Shown: positions 1-7,879 of the stretch, piece by piece
Layout: the number at the start of each line of letters is the position of its first letter
Numbering within the stretch: the stretch's first letter is position 1
Origin: Fimbriimonas sp.
Lineage (GTDB): Bacteria; Armatimonadota; Fimbriimonadia; Fimbriimonadales; Fimbriimonadaceae
Length of the DNA: 14,001 nt
Direction: 5' to 3'
Assembly (NCBI GenBank): GCA_030447945.1
Contig: JAUJNV010000072.1
Coordinates: 1 to 14,001, forward strand
Translations under genes and position numbers: made by a program
The notes under the pieces: generated by a model
Told to the model about the DNA's origin: nothing
Databases searched by the model: none
Seen by the model: the letters and a program-made list of their open reading frames with translations, nothing else

Positions 1-8
1 GGTCCAAG

Positions 9-380
9 TTGATCCGAATCGTTGGCGTGCAGAGAAACGAGTTAGCAAATCGAGAGTTCGTCCTGCTCCAAAACCAGGGTTCGCTCCGGATCAGCCTGCG
101 TGGCCACGTCATCATGAGCGAGTCCGCCCTGGACAACTCCGATCTCGCGAATTCGGCGCACGCCTTTACGGACGACGTCCTCGTTCCCCCGGGAACCTAC
201 GTGCTGCTCACGACCGGCGCCGGCCAGCCCCGGTGGGTCCGCACGAAGGACGGCACGATGGTCTTCTACGCGTACATGAACCGCGTCGAATCCGTGTGGA
301 GCCAGTGCGTGGGTCCGCTGCACGTCCTCGGGACGCAGCACACGTACGCGGAGCGTGCGAACGCGGTCTACCTCAGATAA
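9..380 (+). CDS. Small lamin-tail-domain-like protein (probably 5' partial)
   Basis: The product is 123 residues if read from the TTG at position 9. The frame is open to the window edge and the residues just before (Ser-Lys) fit the following Leu-Ile-Arg-Ile, so the true start may lie upstream. The whole protein has the layout of a lamin-tail (LTD) beta-sandwich: an early EFVLLQNQG strand (residues about 16-24), an LRG turn (30-32), a VPPGTYVLLTTGAG strand-turn (58-71) and a SVWSQCVGPLHVL segment (95-107) resembling the 'vW.n.GD...L' region of LTDs. No signal peptide or membrane segment is visible in the part present. LTDs in bacteria usually occur in secreted or surface proteins, or as small stand-alone modules of unknown role. 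It converges on pth with 64 bp between. The fold assignment is inferred from pattern; the function is unknown. Confidence 0.6.
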   Translation: MIRIVGVQRNELANREFVLLQNQGSLRISLRGHVIMSESALDNSDLANSAHAFTDDVLVPPGTYVLLTTGAGQPRWVRTKDGTMVFYAYMNRVESVWSQCVGPLHVLGTQHTYAERANAVYLR

Positions 381-387
381 GTGTTAC

Positions 388-434
388 GCCTTGGGCCTTG
401 GGCCTTAGGGAGATGACTCTAACGCCCAAGGCCC
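388..434. repeat. Heptamer repeat forming an intergenic palindrome
   Basis: Three adjacent copies of a 7-mer, GCCTTGG (388-394), GCCTTGG (395-401) and GCCTTAG (402-408), are followed by an inverted copy. GGGCCTTGGGC (393-403) pairs perfectly over 11 bp with GCCCAAGGCCC (424-434) around a 20-nt loop. It lies exactly between two convergent genes, so it could act as a bidirectional terminator. There is no clear T-tract on either side, so the terminator role is inference. A similar heptamer layout occurs at 13276-13351. Confidence 0.6.
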
Positions 435-444
435 GACGCCCTTC

Positions 445-1038
445 CTAAACGTTCACCTCGTTCATCCCCGCCTCCAGTCCACGCGAGACGACCGCCTCCA
501 CGCCGTCCGCCGCACGCTGGATAGCTTCATTGATCGCCTCCCGCTCCTCCCGGTTGAAGCCGCCGAGCACATGCTGTACGGCGGATCCCTTCCCTGCCTC
601 CCCGATTCCGATCTTCAGGCGCGGGTATTCGTCCGTGCGGAGGGATTCGATGAGGCTCTTGTGGCCGTTGTGCCCGCCCGCGCTTCCCTTCGGCTTCAGC
701 CGGTTGCGGCCGAGGGCGAGGGCGAAGTCGTCCGCGACGACCAGGATGCGCTCCGGCTTCAGGCCGTGCTCCTTGGCGTGCGGCGCGACGGCACGCCCGC
801 TCAGATTCATGTAGGTGAGGGGCTTGAGGAGAAGCACGCTCGTCCCGTCGATCGAGCCGATGCCGTAGCGAGACTGGTGCTTGCTCCGGTCCAGCTTGAT
901 CTTGTGGCGCTGGGCGAGGAGGTCAATGACTTCGAAGCCGACGTTGTGCCGGGTCCCCCTGTATTCGGGGCCGGGGTTGCCGAGGCCGACGACGATCCAC
1001 TCAGGCGGGGCGGTTGGCTTCGGCGCGCGGCGGAACAT
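445..1038 (-). CDS. pth: Peptidyl-tRNA hydrolase
   Basis: Releases peptides or N-acyl amino acids from tRNA dropped by stalled ribosomes, recycling tRNA in the cytoplasm. At 197 residues it is the normal family length. After a short Pro-rich leader the family hallmarks follow in order: VGLGNPGPEY (17-26, with Asn21), GTRHNVGF (28-35, catalytic His31), TYMNLSG (75-81, Asn78), a VADDFAL segment (101-107) carrying the Asp partner, and GSAGGHNGHKS (118-128, Asn124). These match E. coli N10, H20, N68, D93 and N114. The usual DDLDLP stretch reads DDFALA here, a mild divergence. The ATG at 1038 lies inside the 3' end of uppP (38-nt overlap), so translation is probably coupled. It is the last gene of the minus-strand operon. 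Identification is secure. Confidence 0.96.
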   Translation of the reverse strand: MFRRAPKPTAPPEWIVVGLGNPGPEYRGTRHNVGFEVIDLLAQRHKIKLDRSKHQSRYGIGSIDGTSVLLLKPLTYMNLSGRAVAPHAKEHGLKPERILVVADDFALALGRNRLKPKGSAGGHNGHKSLIESLRTDEYPRLKIGIGEAGKGSAVQHVLGGFNREEREAINEAIQRAADGVEAVVSRGLEAGMNEVNV

Positions 1039-1903
1039 GATGCTCTTGCGAGACGGTCGGCTCCACGTCCGGGTTCCCCGTCTGGGGCTCTAGTTGCCCG
1101 CTCTGGAGAAGCGCCAGGAGGAGAACGCCGAGCGCGATGCGGTACACGACGAACGGCGCCAGGCTCCGGCGCTGGAGAAAGCGCATGAGGAGCCAGATCG
1201 ACGCGTAGCCGACCACGAAGGAGACCAGCGTGGCTACGAGAACGGGTCCGAGGTTCTGACCGAGAATGTGCTCGCGCTCGTCGATGAGCTCGAAGATGCC
1301 CGCCCCTGTGATGCTCGGCACGGACAGGAGAAATGAGAAGCGGGCCGCCGCCGTGCGGTCGAACCCGGCGAAAAGAGCACCCGCGATCGTGCTGCCGCTC
1401 CGGCTCATCCCGGGAAGGAGCGCGAGTGCCTGCCACAATCCCACGATCACCCCGTCCGGCGGCGTTACATCGGCCGTTCCCCGCGTCTTCCGCCCGAACT
1501 TCTCCGCCGCCATCATGACGAGCCCCATCACGATTAGGGCGACCGCGATTACGTAGAGCGACCGGACTTCCTCACCCTTGATCGCCTTGCGCAGCAAGAA
1601 GCCGAGCACGACGACGGGAATGCTGCCCCAGAATACGGCCCAGCCCACCCTCGCTTCCGGGCTGTCCTTGCCCTGGCCGCGGAGGCTGCGCGCCCAGCCC
1701 GTGATAGCGGCCCAAAGATCTTCGCGGAAGTAGGCCAGAACCGCCGCGACCGTGCCCAGTTGGATCACCGCGGTAAAGGCGGCGCCCGGATCCGGCCAGC
1801 CCAGCAAAGCGGGCACCACCCTTAGGTGGGCTGTACTGCTGATCGGAAGCCACTCGGTCAATCCCTGCACGACGCCCAGCACGATCGCCTGGATCAAACT
1901 CAA
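1001..1903 (-). CDS. uppP: Undecaprenyl-diphosphatase (UppP/BacA)
   Basis: Integral membrane phosphatase that converts undecaprenyl diphosphate to the monophosphate, recycling the lipid carrier for peptidoglycan and other surface polymers; overproduction is known to give bacitracin resistance. Both family motifs are present: the (E/Q)xxxE box QGLTEWLPISSTAH (13-26; Gln13, Glu17, Ser22-23, His26) and PGMSRSGST (164-172; Arg168). Several hydrophobic helices follow the usual pattern. At 300 residues it is about 30 longer than typical; the excess is a hydrophilic C-terminal tail after about residue 271, whose end overlaps the start of pth. The start is TTG at 1903, supported by AAGGGGA (1911-1917) upstream and by the conserved N-terminal SLIQAIVLGVVQG. 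It begins 13 nt after the wecB stop. Confidence 0.96.
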   Translation of the reverse strand: MSLIQAIVLGVVQGLTEWLPISSTAHLRVVPALLGWPDPGAAFTAVIQLGTVAAVLAYFREDLWAAITGWARSLRGQGKDSPEARVGWAVFWGSIPVVVLGFLLRKAIKGEEVRSLYVIAVALIVMGLVMMAAEKFGRKTRGTADVTPPDGVIVGLWQALALLPGMSRSGSTIAGALFAGFDRTAAARFSFLLSVPSITGAGIFELIDEREHILGQNLGPVLVATLVSFVVGYASIWLLMRFLQRRSLAPFVVYRIALGVLLLALLQSGQLEPQTGNPDVEPTVSQEHHVPPRAEANRPA

Positions 1904-1910
1904 GAAACGG

Positions 1911-1917
1911 TCCCCTT
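1911..1917 (-). promoter_or_regulatory. Ribosome binding site deciding the uppP TTG start
   Basis: On the minus strand AAGGGGA lies 7 nt before the TTG at 1903 and overlaps the wecB TGA stop (1917-1919) by one base. It supports the TTG start and suggests termination-reinitiation coupling between wecB and uppP. Confidence 0.6.
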
Positions 1918-3050
1918 CACGCCCACATCTCTACCTTAGGCGATTCGACACCTAGCGCGTTCAACAACAGGTACCGCACCCGCTGAGCCGCCTTGCCGTC
2001 GCCGTACGGGCTCGCCGCCTGAGCCATCCCGTCGTAGGCGGATGGGTCCGAGAGCAACCGGGAGCCTTCTTGGAAAATCCTCTCACGATCCGTACCGAGG
2101 AGCTTGGCCGTCCCCGCATCGACCCCCTCGGGGCGCTCGGTGGTCTCCCGCAGCACCAGCACCGGCACACCGAATGCCGGCGCCTCCTCTTGCACGCCCC
2201 CCGAGTCGGTGAGGATCAGCGCGGCCCGCCGCATCAGACCAACGAACCGCGCGTATTCCGGCGGTTCGATGAGCCGCACCCGCTCGTGGCCTTGGAAGGC
2301 CGCCTCGAGCGTCTCACGCACAACCGGATTCGGATGCATGGGAACCACCAGGAGAACATCCGGGAACGCGTTCACGAGGTCCCGAGCGGCTTCGGAGATT
2401 CGTCGCTGGGGATCGCCCCAGTTCTCCCGGCGATGCGTGGTCAGCAGCACCACCCGCCCGGGATGCTCGGGAAACCACTCGCCGCCGCCCCGCTCCGCCG
2501 CGAGGAGAACCGCGTCGATCCCCGTGTTCCCGGTAACGAAGACGGTCCCGGGGTCCTTCCCCTCCCGAAGCAGGTTATCCCGCGCCCAAGTCGTCGGTGC
2601 TAGATGGTGAGTGGCGACGAGGCCGGCCGCGCGACGGTTGAACTCCTCCGGAAAGGGATCGAGGACGGTCGGCGTCCGCAGCCCCGCTTCCACGTGCGCG
2701 AACGGAATGTGTCGGTAGAAGGCAGACAGAGCAGCCACAAAGGCGGTCGTGGTGTCGCCTTGGCCAACGATCATGGCCGGCGTCCTGCGCTCGATCAGCG
2801 TATCGAGAGCCTCCAGGGCGCGCGACGTCAGCTTCGCGAGCCCCTGCCCGTGCTGCATCAGCATTAAGTCCTCGTCCGGGCGGAGCCCGAACACTTCCAG
2901 CGACTTGTGCAGTATCTCCTGGTGCTGCCCGGTCGAGACGAGAAGCGTCTCGACTCCCTCCCGATGCAGAAGGAGCTCCCGCACCACGGGAGCCACTTTG
3001 ACCGCCTCCGGCCGGGTGCCGACGACGCAGAGGATCAGCGGCCTATGCAT
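1917..3050 (-). CDS. wecB: UDP-N-acetylglucosamine 2-epimerase (non-hydrolysing)
   Basis: Interconverts UDP-GlcNAc and UDP-ManNAc in the cytoplasm, supplying ManNAc units for surface polymers (enterobacterial common antigen, teichoic acid linkage unit, capsules). It is 377 residues, the usual length. Signature stretches are GTRPEAVKVAPV (11-22), GQGDTTT (96-102, Asp99), HVEAGLRT (119-126, Glu121), DPFPEEFNRR (131-140), TTHRRENWG (204-212, His206) and the UDP-binding DSGGVQEEAPAFG (282-294). Asp, Glu, Glu and His correspond to the E. coli WecB catalytic set D95, E117, E131 and H213. The ATG overlaps the end of the upstream wecA-like gene by 8 nt (3043-3050) and no strong Shine-Dalgarno is seen, so coupled translation is likely. 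An alternative symbol in Gram-positive nomenclature is mnaA. Confidence 0.96.
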   Translation of the reverse strand: MHRPLILCVVGTRPEAVKVAPVVRELLLHREGVETLLVSTGQHQEILHKSLEVFGLRPDEDLMLMQHGQGLAKLTSRALEALDTLIERRTPAMIVGQGDTTTAFVAALSAFYRHIPFAHVEAGLRTPTVLDPFPEEFNRRAAGLVATHHLAPTTWARDNLLREGKDPGTVFVTGNTGIDAVLLAAERGGGEWFPEHPGRVVLLTTHRRENWGDPQRRISEAARDLVNAFPDVLLVVPMHPNPVVRETLEAAFQGHERVRLIEPPEYARFVGLMRRAALILTDSGGVQEEAPAFGVPVLVLRETTERPEGVDAGTAKLLGTDRERIFQEGSRLLSDPSAYDGMAQAASPYGDGKAAQRVRYLLLNALGVESPKVEMWA

Positions 3051-4156
3051 ACACGCGGACCACGACCGCGACGAGGACGGCGCAGAGGGCGGCGGCGGCG
3101 GTGTAGAGCACCCACACCGTCTGACGCTGCGACAGCCCCTGGCCCAGGAGCGTATGGTGCAGATGCCGCTTGTCGGCCTGCGTGATCGGTTGCCCGCTCA
3201 GGAGGCGCCGGGAGATGACGAAGAAGGCGTCGAAGAGCGGCACTCCGAAGACCAGGATCGGGACGAGCAACGCAGCAGCGGCCGCCGTCTTCATGACGCC
3301 GGCGATGCTGATGCAGGCGAGCGTAAAGCCCAGCACCTGCGCCCCGCCGGTTCCCATGAATATCTTGGCCGGGTTGTAGTTGTGCCGCAGGAAGCCCATG
3401 CACGCGCCCGCGATGGCCGCCGCCACCAACGCGACGCGCGGAAGCTCCTGAAAACCCCGCCCCAGCTCCTGCGCCACCGCGGTGTTGGGTGCGAGGCGGT
3501 GAACAGAGTAGGTCGCGATGATGGACAGGGTAGCCGCCGCGATGGCGGCAATCCCCGCGGCGAGGCCGTCCACTCCGTCGATCGTGTCCATCGTCTTCGC
3601 CACGACGAAGATGTACACGGCCGTCACGGGAATCGCTAGCATGCCCAGCGGCACCCAACTTCCGGTGGAACCCAGCGGGCTCCCAAAGCCGGCGATCTGG
3701 ACCCTTCCCGCCGGATCGAAAAAGAACTGCACCGCCACGCCACGACGCGAGCAGGAAGAGCGCCTGGATCTTCGCCTTGTGGGCGTAGAGGTCGTCCAGG
3801 GCCCCGACGGCGACGATCAACCCTCCGATCGAAGGATCCCCGGTGCAGCGGAAATGAGCTGTGGCGGTGAGCGAACGGGGAAACCGCGAGGATGGACACG
3901 AGCATCCCCAGGTAGATCGCGATCCCGCCCCAGCGCGGCGTGGGTTCCTTGTGCACCGGCGCTCGTCCTGCTTCGGGTCGTCCACCGCCCCCATGCGGAA
4001 CGCGGGACGCCGGATGAGGGCGTCCTTGTACGGGTCACGACCATGACGCGAGCCCCGGTAGAGCAGGGCACGGAAACCGTCGAGGGTCCGGCTCATCGCG
4101 GCGGCGGCGAGCATGTCGAGCATAGTCGCAACCCCCAGCTCCACCTTCTCGGCCAT
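3043..4156 (-). pseudogene. wecA: Undecaprenyl-phosphate sugar-1-phosphate transferase (WecA/TagO/MraY superfamily), frameshifted
   Basis: Membrane enzyme that moves a HexNAc-1-phosphate (GlcNAc-1-P in WecA/TagO) from its UDP-sugar to undecaprenyl phosphate, the first lipid-linked step of a surface glycan. The C-terminal two thirds are clean (3043 to about 3738): hydrophobic helices, the DTIDGVDGLAAG metal/nucleotide loop (3553-3588) and the late basic box RHLHHTLLGQGLSQRQ near 3150. The N-terminal third is spread over other frames: a possible first helix at about 4080-4125, AVDDPKQDERR (about 3957-3990), HKEPTPRWGGIAIYLGML (about 3900-3956) and GLIVAVGALDDLYAHK (about 3780-3826, DD motif). 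At least three indels are needed to join these. The reading MAVQFFF at 3738 is an internal GTG, not a plausible start. The breaks probably reflect sequence error; the true start is uncertain (about 4120-4156). Confidence 0.85.
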
Positions 4157-4589
4157 CTGCTGATGCCGCAGCACGTCCATCTGCGCGTCACGGAAGATCT
4201 CCTTGGAGAACTCGTCCGGGTAGTCGCCTTCGTAGATCACGCGCACGATCCCCGCGTTGAGGATCATCTTCGCTGTGTTGCAGGGCTGGCAGGTCCGTAG
4301 ATCGCCAGCGCCCGCGCGGGACGCCGATCATCGCGGCCTGGAGGATCGCGTTCTGCTCGCCGTGCGGGCTCCACCGCTACGGTGCCCCGCCCGCAGGCAC
4401 CCTGCGGCCTCGTGCTCGGCCGCCCGGCCGGCGATGGGGCAGGCCTTGGGGCGCACCGTTGTGCCTGTCCCGGAAAATCCTTCTCCCCGGACGATCACCG
4501 CGCCACCGAGCGCCAGGGCACGTGGCGCGGGTGGCGGCGAGGTGCGCGATCTGCATGAAATACGAGTCCCAGCTCGGCCGCTCGCGCAT
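4157..4589 (-). pseudogene. comEB: dCMP/deoxycytidylate deaminase (ComEB family), frameshifted
   Basis: Zinc enzyme converting dCMP to dUMP for dTTP synthesis. The protein can be read only by switching frames: MRERPSWDSYFMQIAHLAAT from the ATG at 4589, then a GAVIV strand (about 4490-4510), a NGAPQGLPH segment (about 4430-4460), EHEAAGC (about 4400), the zinc-ligand HxE as HGEQNAIL (4341-4364), CQPCNT (about 4274-4291) and AKMILNAGIVRVIYEGDYPD (about 4214-4273). These are the family's signature stretches in the right order and spacing. Single-base losses explain most jumps, for example GTGGGCGCG reading as GTGGCGCG. The second Cys of the PCxxC zinc motif is absent from the sequence as given. 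No stop is seen at the expected end, near 4157, where it runs into wecA. It probably heads the envelope operon as in related bacteria. The family call is firm; the edges are approximate. Confidence 0.8.
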
Positions 4590-4681
4590 CTCCCGGTGGC
4601 CATGCCTGGATCGAGAAGAGGAGCTGGCGTTAACATGCTGCTTTCGTTGGTGCCCAGGTGCCCGTCCAGGGTTCAACCCTG

Positions 4682-6055
4682 TCAGTAACTCTGTTGGAGC
4701 AGAGTAGGATCGGCGCTAGCAGCCTTCGCCGCCAAGAACGAGGTTGGTGCAGGTCCTGAAGCTGAACCCTCACCATTCCTCTGTAGCGCCGCCGATCGGC
4801 GGCTCGGAATCTCCCGCCAAGCGACATCGAGGACGCGGCCGGTCGTTCGATAGTAGATGAGGCTTCTTCGTAGCGCTCACGGCGCGGTCGCACCGGAAGC
4901 AGTGTGCGTTCGCGATGATCCGCACGCCGTTGTTCGTGACGCCGAGGACGTCGGCGATGCCTCGAACACGTTGGGTGGCGCCGCGGCCCTGAGCCTGGTA
5001 GAGCTGGAGCGATCAATGCCTTGACCCTCTTTATGCGCGCCGCCGCCGCAGTACTTCCCATTCGCGGAAACCGAGATCGAGCGGATATCATGCCCCTCGG
5101 CGCGCTCCAAGAAGTCCGCACAGCTCCGCTTGCGGGAGTTGCTCGTCCTCATCGTGTTGAGCACCGAGTGAGCGACGGTGCGGGTACCCGGGACGACCCC
5201 CATTGAGTGGCACCCAAGAACTCCTTTCGCCGCAAGACCCAACCTTGGGCTCGGCACCTGCGGGGGCTCGCCATACACTCCCCTCGGTAACTCCGACCTT
5301 TGTTGTAAGGGCCCCCGAGCGCGCAGTAGGCGGGCCAACCGCCGGAGGCAAACCTCACTTTGTCCGGCCGCTCGATCAGCTCCCGCGCCCGAAGGGCGGC
5401 GATGCCGGACGCGTCATTGAGGACAGCACGAGCCTCACGGGCAGGGCGGTAGCCAGCCGACCCGCGGTCACCGTAAAGTCCGGCCACCCATCTTCGTCGT
5501 GCGAGCAGTCGCTCACTCCAGCCTTCGGTGCCCCACGTCAACCGCCGTGCCCGTCGCGCCGCCACATCGGCCGCCTGGGTTGAGCCAGAGCGGATTGCCG
5601 CCGACGGTGGTTTCGTCCTCGGGCGTGAGGCCCCGGTCGTGTGCGGAGAAGAGCACATGCCGTCTGTCTCGGCATGAGCATCTCGTCAAAGGGCCCGGCC
5701 GGAGCGCCTGTCGCTCGCCTCTCCCGCAGCCTCCCCTGCATACGGGCAGAACGTCGACGAGCATCTCCCAAGGTGCCTGGTGCGCGTCTGCCCGTCGGCA
5801 CAGAACAACCCCGTCGCCGAAGGCACTGCTTGGACGCGCAACCACCTTGCCCGACGACACCGTAGCGCAAAGAAAAAGAGACGCTCAGGACCGCGCTCAC
5901 GGTTTCGTCTGAAGGCGCAAAGCGTCTCCCTCCAATACGCTGTGTTCGGAGGATCTGCCAGTCGGCAAAGGTTCTGATCGTTTGGAGAGTGAGCCTGCCT
6001 CCTCCGTCACCGTGCTCCCCCAAGTCTGCCAGTTCGGCGTAAGTCTAGGAAGACA
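4682..6055 (-). pseudogene. Beta-propeller-like protein fragments (PD40/WD40 style), frameshifted
   Basis: No frame stays coherent for long, but blade-like strands recur on the minus strand. Examples are HDIRSISVSANGKY (5051-5092; the I-S-x-S-x-N-G-K-Y pattern of a WD/PD40 blade), then LQLYQAQGR, then GIADVLGVTNNGVRIIANAH (about 4900-4960), then IYYRTTGRVLDVAW (about 4815-4860). Upstream are HVLFSAHDRGLTPEDETTVG (about 5600-5655) and FADWQILRTQRIGG (about 5925-5965), followed by a possible blade DETVSAVLSVS. A plausible C-terminus ends at the TGA 4682-4684, about 90 nt before comEB. The fold is inferred from repeat pattern only; substrate and role are unknown. It might be the 3' half of the neighbouring propeller (6056-7830) rather than a separate gene. 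Confidence 0.4.
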
Positions 6056-7830
6056 TCACTTGTCTCCGTAGAAAAAGGCACCCGACAGGGCCCCATTCGA
6101 GGTTGCGGATGTAGGTAGATGTCGGGAAAACGGGGCAGGGGCGGGGAATTCTACCTTGGGCAATCGAACACGCACTTCATCACAAAGGGCTCTCCCGGAA
6201 AGCAGATTGGACGCCACAAACATAGCTGCCCTCGCCGTCATCGCTAGCGACCTGTAGCAAGGCGAAGGACTTGTTGATGACGACACTATAGGCGGACGAG
6301 CGAAGGTAGGTCACCGTGCTGATGTCGAACCTTCCTCCGCGTATTCGCCACCTGGACCCTGCTTGAGAAGCGCACTCCAGACGCGACCGCTGTTCACTCA
6401 TCGCATTTCTCGAAGAGTGTGGCGCATGGAGAACAAGGAAAAAGGGCCGTCGTGACATCTTAACTGCGTGGGTGCCGCGGCAATTGAAGAGGTTCAACCG
6501 CTGGCCGATTGCCCCGTCACCGACGGGCGAGGACCGCGGCACCTCCGTCAGGCGGAAGCCGTCACCCACCTTTGTTGGAAGTAGGTCGTGGATCGTAGCC
6601 GGGGCTGGATGACGCGAATGGCAACCCCATTCTTGTCGAACCTACCGATGATCGGCCACCTTCCGTCGTTGGAGACACCAAGAGGAGCATGGCGCTCGCG
6701 TGGCTGGATCGAGGCCATGCATGGTTCTCAGGTCAAGGAGTCCCCAGGAGCTGCCTGCCTCCTTGTGCCTGCTGCACCTGGACGCTGCATGCAAAACCGT
6801 TCTTTGGCGATGGGGCCATCTTCTCGATCCAATCGCGAGGGCTCGCTCTCGGAGGGCACCACGCTCCTTCCTCGGGACAGATCGGTCACCCTGAGCACGC
6901 CGCGTCCCGCGTAGACGACCTGAGCTCCGCCCATTGCCATTTCCCACGTCTCGGCCTCTCCCGAGCAGTGTTGCGCAGGCGTCCGTAGGCGGTTCGCATC
7001 GAGGATCCTCCACCACTCGCACTGCCGACCAATACTCGCCCGTCAGGAAAGCGCGCTTTGCCGCCTCCCTCGCCGACTAACCGCGCGGTGGCTGCGGGCC
7101 GCTGCATCGAGGCGAAGGACCCGGATGCTGCGGAGCAGTAATGTTCTCTGAGGCTCCATATCCTCCTTCAGAGCGATGACGGCATACCTTGAGGACGACC
7201 CATCTCACCATACCAGCCCCTCCTCGGTCGAAGGTTACACGGCTGAGCGACCCTTGAGTAGATCGTAGAGCCACAGGTTCCGATTCAACATGGGTCCGGA
7301 AGCCATCCCTGGCTGATCCATGTCGTGCGCCGTGAGCTGACGCTCATCGGCACCAAAGAACCATCTTCCATCTCGAGAAGGCGAATATCTGCAAATGGCC
7401 TTGCGGAAGCCGATATGGTCTTCTCCAATACACGGGCGGTGACCCGTCATGAACCTTGACGACCAAGAGCTCTGGTGGCGTTCCCGCGAGCATTGCGACA
7501 AAAATATCACGCCGCGTGGCGCTCTGCCGAAGTAGTGTTGCCCCGCCGGCAGGCGGACCCAAGCACGCTAAGGGTGAGAGTGCAGATAGGCATGTCTACT
7601 GGCAGAAACTCTGAAGCCCGTATTCCCAGTCGTGATCATTTCTCTCCAATAGCGAGCAGCTCCCGCAGGCGTTCTGCCAGCATCACATCCAGGATGTCCA
7701 TCTGCATAGTCGGCAATGGATTCGACTGGAACCGAAGTTCAGGTGCTCCAGCGGCCAGAAGCGTAGTCTGGAGGAAGGCTGCGGAAAAACACTCACCTAG
7801 CGGGCAACTCCCATCCCTCCGACCCCCACT
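6056..7830 (-). pseudogene. TolB/PD40-type beta-propeller protein, frameshifted
   Basis: The best preserved stretch is at 7245-7375: SRDGRWFFGADERQ, followed by LNRNLWLYDLLKGR. This 'S-x-D-G-[RK]-x-[FL]...LWLYDL..GR' layout is the classic PD40/WD40-like blade. It continues in another frame as SRVTFDRGGAGMVRW (7205-7250), RYAVIALKEDMEPQRTLLLRSI (about 7120-7185), FPDGRVLVGSASGGG (about 7005-7050), AQVVYAGRGVLRVTDLSRGRS (about 6860-6925), NDGRWPIIGRFDKNGVAIRVI (about 6607-6672) and FRLTEVPRSSPVGDG (about 6515-6560). Each piece looks like a propeller strand with D-G-R turns. Near 7640-7710 there is an alternative coherent stretch, MQMDILDVMLAERLRELLAI, which may belong to the end of the upstream gene. 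Both ends are uncertain and the function is unknown; these proteins are usually periplasmic or secreted. Confidence 0.5.
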
Positions 7831-7879
7831 CTACATTACTAACAGAAGGATTGTCTGCGCGGAATGCGCTTCCTACTCG

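Noticed and set aside
571..1188. 205-codon plus-strand ORF across pth and uppP
   Set aside because: It lies antisense to two confidently identified genes, with no recognisable domain or start signal.
2749..3639. 296-codon plus-strand ORF across wecB and the wecA-like gene
   Set aside because: Antisense shadow with Arg/Gly/Asp-rich low-complexity sequence; it covers two real genes.
3043..3738. Treating the 231-codon ORF beginning MAVQFFF as a complete transferase gene
   Set aside because: The start is an internal GTG. The family's N-terminal third, including the first helices and the DD motif, is readable upstream in other frames.
4690..5900. glyA (serine hydroxymethyltransferase) expected upstream of comEB
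   Set aside because: I looked for the PLP-lysine region and other SHMT signatures on the minus strand in all frames and found none. The readable stretches look like propeller strands instead.
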